Positions 59,827 through 64,000 of a DNA stretch of 64,000 nt are shown piece after piece (position 1 is the first letter of the stretch; each line of letters starts with the position of its first letter). The stretch is from Odobenus rosmarus divergens. Taxonomy: Eukaryota > Chordata > Mammalia > Carnivora > Odobenidae. A program made the translations under genes and the position numbers. Where the stretch lies: contig NW_004450303.1 of NCBI RefSeq assembly GCF_000321225.1, positions 3,307,940 to 3,371,939 of the forward strand, read 5' to 3'. Under the pieces are notes generated by a model. That model did not search any database. It was not told the origin of the DNA and worked only from the letters and a program-made list of their open reading frames with translations.

Positions 59827-62257
59827 CTTCTTCTTTTTTTTTTTTTTTGCTGAACAAATGAATTCCTTTTTATTCAGAGAGTCCATACAAATACAGGTAC
59901 CTTCATATGTGCAGTGTTACCGGAGAAATTCAAGTTGACCTGACACAGAACGAATACTGCTCGTGTTCCCTCATAGGATGACGGGTGTTATCCAAGCCAT
60001 CATGTTTACACCGTCTGATTCCATCAACAACAGAGAGATGAAATGGAAGCAAATGGGAGAAAGAAAATATCCGGGTGTTGAGATTATGACCCCTGCCTCT
60101 CTCTACTGTAGTGTTCAGAACCATTTCATCATCTTGCAGTTGATATATGGTGTTAAAGGAAAAAAAAATCAATGACATACGATGATGTCTGGAAAATTTC
60201 AGGAGGCCTTGGCTTTCACCTTGGATGGCAACACTCCATTCTGCAGCCCTCCTCCTTGAACTCCTTCACAGTCTTCAAGTACAGCCTCTGCTTTTCCAAC
60301 AGTTCCAGGTACTGGTCGTTCAACTGGTCTCTTCTCATCGTGTTCTCTTGCTTCCTCTTTTCCATCTTCATTCTGCTCTGCTTAATTCCTTCTACAATCT
60401 GTTCCATTTGACGTAAAAACTGGTCCTGGGCAGTAGGGGAGACCATGGCTTGTGAGAAGTTCTCATGAATTGAGTTCAGCAGGCTGATCTCTTTTTCCAA
60501 ATAAACCTTTTTACCATCCAGGGTATTATATAAAGTGAAGAACTGCTTGGTTTCTTCGTGCACTGTGGAAATCTGGTGGTAGAGTTCAGTAAATCTCTTC
60601 TGATACTGTATTAGCTCAGCTCGGCTGGGTACTTCATCAGTCTTGCCATGCACAATTGTTATTTCTTGATTTCTCCAAGGCTATAGTAAATGGATCTTGT
60701 AAAGTTTCTCTTTCTCCATGTTATACCATCTGTCTAGGTCTTCATTATGAGTCATCACAGGGGTTAGGGCACCATGTGGCTCTCCAGCAGACAGGCTCTT
60801 CTCCTCTCCACCTGGCGCTCTCTCGACTTTAAGGTTTTCAATTTCCTGCTGCAGCCGGGTCATCTCCTCTCGACAATGTGCTTTAAACTCTTGTTCCTGA
60901 CTTTTCAGATTTTCATTCATGGCTACAAGTGCTCTCAAGTTCTGCAGGTTACTGGGATCCTCTTTGGATTCTGTCTTCTCCAGGGCCACTTGCTCTTTGT
61001 CCAGCTTCTCACTGTGATGCTTCAGCTCTGTCAGAGTTTGCTTTGTTTCATCCTATCTGGCTTGTAGGCTGGTATGACTTGCCTGTAGCTCTTCCAGATG
61101 TTTGGTCTTCTGCAGACTCTGCTTGTTCAAGGAGATGACTTCTCAACGATGAAGTTGGGAGGTTCCTAATTTTTCTGGACTTTCTTCAGCTGACAGCTCA
61201 GACTGCTTCTCTGCGTACTCGGACACGATCTGCTTGATCTCGGCGGAGCAGAGTTTCACGATTTGGCCCACCGAGCTGGCGGTGAGGCGGCTCTCCTCAT
61301 TCACCATGGCGGTCATCTTGGTCATCAAGGACTGAATATGCTGCTTTTCAGCAACTTGAAACTCATTTTCCTCATGGGCATCATCTTTTCCCACAGCTAA
61401 GAGCCCCGCGGGAAGTGCTGTCTTCTTGTCCTTGGCCTTCTCTGTTTTGCTCTGGCGGCTGAATCCATATCTCCTACCATATTCCAAAAGCGTGGCGTGG
61501 ACTCGAGATTCTTCATCAAGCAGCTCTTCTGCTCCCTGTTGGCGTTTGTATTTCCGATGGGGCTTGTAAACATCTGAAAAGTAGACAACTGGCTTGGTGG
61601 CCTTTTCTTTTCTCTTTATGAAGTCATCATCCTCAGGGAGACAGTAGGTTTTCTGGAACTGGGGATATGGAGTAGGAGCAGATGTAGTCACCCATCTCTT
61701 TCTTTGTTTCTATAGCTCGCTTCACCAGCCACTGGACAACAGGAAATATGTGAATAAAATCCATGCCCTGGATCTGGTGGGGCTCCAGCTCGTGTGGACC
61801 CTTCATCCTTGGCAGGACTGAGACGACTTTTTCTGATAGTGTTATTTTTTGTCCTATTGTAGAGTTTTCCTGAAAGAGCAGATTAACGTCTATGTCAAAG
61901 CTGCAAGTGGTAATGCACCAAATCATTCCTCCTGCTACCTTGTCAAAAGGTGATAAGCCTTTAATTCTTGCCCTGAAATACCCAGCTGCAGCCAAAAGCT
62001 CCAGAATTTCAGTCAGCTTGACATTTTGTTCTTCATCTTTACTTGTTTCTACCTCCGGGAGACCCTGGCCCTCCGGCCCCTTGGGCAACCCCATGGTCCT
62101 GTGACGGTCCTGTGACAGACCTGCAGCGGCCACAAGGCTCGCGGAGCGTCCGGAGGAAGCTGTCCCCGGCCCCGAAGCTGTCCCGGGTGGAGGCAAACTT
62201 TGACTTCCTCCGCCGCCGCTGCAGCTGCCGCCGGCCAAGGAGCTCGGTGGCCCGACC
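59827..62257 (-). pseudogene. CCDC93: CCDC93 processed pseudogene, full length
   Basis: This is an intronless copy of the whole mRNA of coiled-coil domain protein 93, a subunit of the CCC (COMMD/CCDC22/CCDC93) complex that works with the WASH complex in endosome-to-surface recycling. Read on the minus strand: a GC-rich 5' UTR (62257-62095), ATG at 62094 ([16 protein letters not shown]), the N-terminal calponin-homology-like domain ([20 protein letters not shown]) and long coiled coils ([39 protein letters not shown]). The original stop lies at 60199-60201. The 3' UTR has AATAAA at 59869-59874 and ends in a poly(A) complement (about 59833-59848). Lesions: a 1-bp insertion near 61660-61670 (after YSIS), stops at 61143-61145, 61053-61055 and 60681-60683, and a 1-bp loss near 60225-60235 that alters the C-terminus. 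GAAAGAGAAGGTGT at 59813-59826 and 62258-62271 is an exact 14-bp duplication. Non-functional. Confidence 0.96.
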
Positions 62258-62271
62258 GAAAGAGAAGGTGT

Positions 62272-64000
62272 TTTAATCTCAAAAATAAAAACAAAAAAGT
62301 AACATGGAATGTTATAGTGCTGAACATACACATTTAATTTTAAATACTGAAAATAAGCATGTCATAAGTTCCTCTAAGGTATATGCCAAAGTTATTGTTT
62401 GCTTAAGACTTTCTCAACTTGGTACAAAATGTTTCTACTTTAAATTTCAAACTGGATCACAAGTAATTTCACAATCGTTTGTCAGTGTGCTTAAAGTAAA
62501 GAGCTTCTGGAGGTTTACACCCCACAGGGCATGTCTTGAAAACAACAATGTGCCTAATGAAACTAAAATAGAATTCTACCAACAGAGGTTGGGTGTTATG
62601 GAGATACCATCACTGAAAGATTGATTTTATAATTCATTTTGTTGTTATATTCTCTTTAAATTTGGTCTCCATTTTGCTAGAAAGGCAAATAAAGGCCACT
62701 TTCATATTTGTAGACTGCTTAATGTTTTTAAATGCTAAATCAAATCAAAGAAGTAATTATAGATATAAATATAGATTTAAATATAAATCCCATAACATTG
62801 ATCATAAGGTTAAGATTGGCATTTTGTATTATACTTTTGCCCGTCCTGAGGGCCTACTATGCTTCTAATATGTTCACTAATTTATTTATTCAAAAGTTAT
62901 TTATTGAGTATTACTAATCATTAGATGTTGTGTTAGTCATAGGCATATAGAAATTAAAAAAAAATAAAGATTGATATCAAAGAACTCAGTGAATCTGAGA
63001 AGACAATCAAGAAAAACAATGGTAGAATAGGGAATAGCTGTTAAAATAGATGTATACATAGAATATTTTGGAAGTCAGGAAAAGAGCCCAGAAGAAAAGT
63101 CTGGGTTTACTATATTCAGAATGTTTCTATAATTTATTTGATAATATTTGCCAAGGGCAACTGAGTATTGTACACATGATAACACATTGTTAACCACGGG
63201 TAGTAGAGAAAATGCCAGGTATAAACCTCCCTCTGAAATATGGTAATGTTAAAAATTTGTAACTAATTTAATATATTCGGAGCAAAAGATATTTGTAGGT
63301 CCTACATGAGGGACAGGGCTGGAATAGTACGACTTCCAGACCATGAAAGGCTTTCTTAGTATTTTATCAATAATAGAGTTCCACTAGAGAATTCTCAGCA
63401 GTGATGTGACCTGATTGTAGCCTGTCTTTCTTTTTAGAACTAACCTTTTGAACTGACTGGGGAGTGACTAAAACCTGCAACATGGAAATAGTTGGGAATT
63501 CATATGAGAAAAGAATAATATCTGAACTTTAACAATGGCAAAGGGAACAGATATAAGATATCAGAACACATAATGGTCAACTAAATGAAAGAGTGGATGG
63601 TGAGACAGAGAAGTTTCAGATAATTTGAAAACATATTGATCCACATTCTTTCCTTCCTTACCTCCAATGTCATTTCCTGTCAACAATCTGGAAAATAACT
63701 TTCCAGCAAAGATTACAAAAGACAAGTAGAGTCTCCAAGTAAAGTTTAAAGAGACAAAAGTCATAAATAACCATGGGCAGAAATATTCTAAATTTTTATA
63801 GCCCATTCAATGTCTCTCATACCAAAGCATAAAAAATCTTCGTATATAGCCTATTCTCTTCTGTCGTAGAAATGTTTTACCTTCATTAAAATTTACTTCT
63901 TGATATCTTAAAAGTATTAATGTGTTATGGAGAAAAAAAATTGTATCTTGCTAGAATGTTTAAATCTAAGCATACACCTGAAATAAATCCCATTAGAAGC
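62272..64000. other. AT-rich unique DNA to the window end
   Basis: An ancient LINE-like trace is possible at 62870-62960 (TTATTCAAAAGTTATTTATT). Nothing else could be recognised, and no exon is supported. Confidence 0.35.

Overview
This window reads as gene-poor, repeat-dense mammalian DNA from a carnivoran. About 36 copies of a tRNA-derived CAN-SINE are visible. Their head (GGGCGCCTGGGTGGCTCAGT), body (CTGCTTCTCCCTCTCCCACT) and tail (CAAATAAATAAATAAAATCTT) fit the arctoid type (bear, panda, seal or mustelid) better than the canine or feline types. That assignment rests on remembered family features, not a database search. I see no prokaryotic gene structure, no CRISPR array, no rRNA and no functional tRNA gene. 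I could not support any intact multi-exon gene. The window could be intergenic or lie inside a very long intron.

Layout: 1-5.2 kb holds SINEs and a decayed minus-strand endogenous retrovirus (LTR at about 3.70-4.21 kb, a betaretrovirus-like matrix remnant, and a second LTR end at 1.68-1.77 kb). An old plus-strand L1 tail lies at 5.2-7.0 kb, broken by SINEs. From 7 to 23.7 kb there are SINEs, MIR fragments, microsatellites and one copy (18.0 kb) of an LTR-like repeat that recurs inverted at 41.4-42.3 kb. A BTF3 retrocopy sits inside a SINE tail at 24.0-25.1 kb. L1 material follows: minus strand at 26.6-27.4 kb, a 5'-inverted L1 at 28.26-30.82 kb, old L1 at 31.3-31.8 and 34.3-35.6 kb, and a minus-strand L1 at 45.2-47.5 kb carrying a local fold-back mutation. 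A MaLR-type LTR (36.4 kb) and an ERV1-type solo LTR (40.15-40.80 kb) lie between. A 260-bp (TTTC)n tract is at 48.24 kb, and a MER5A-like DNA transposon is at 53.8 kb. A 5'-truncated ASNS retrocopy (57.37-58.15 kb) and a full-length CCDC93 retrocopy (59.83-62.26 kb) are both on the minus strand.

The three gene-like items (BTF3, ASNS, CCDC93) are processed pseudogenes. They lack introns, end in poly(A), are flanked by target-site duplications and carry frame lesions. They do not act together; each is a by-product of L1 reverse transcription. What the window documents best is layered retrotransposition: nested insertions, reused target sites, twin priming, SINE tails turning into microsatellites and a template-switch palindrome. 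I found no evidence of an undescribed functional system.
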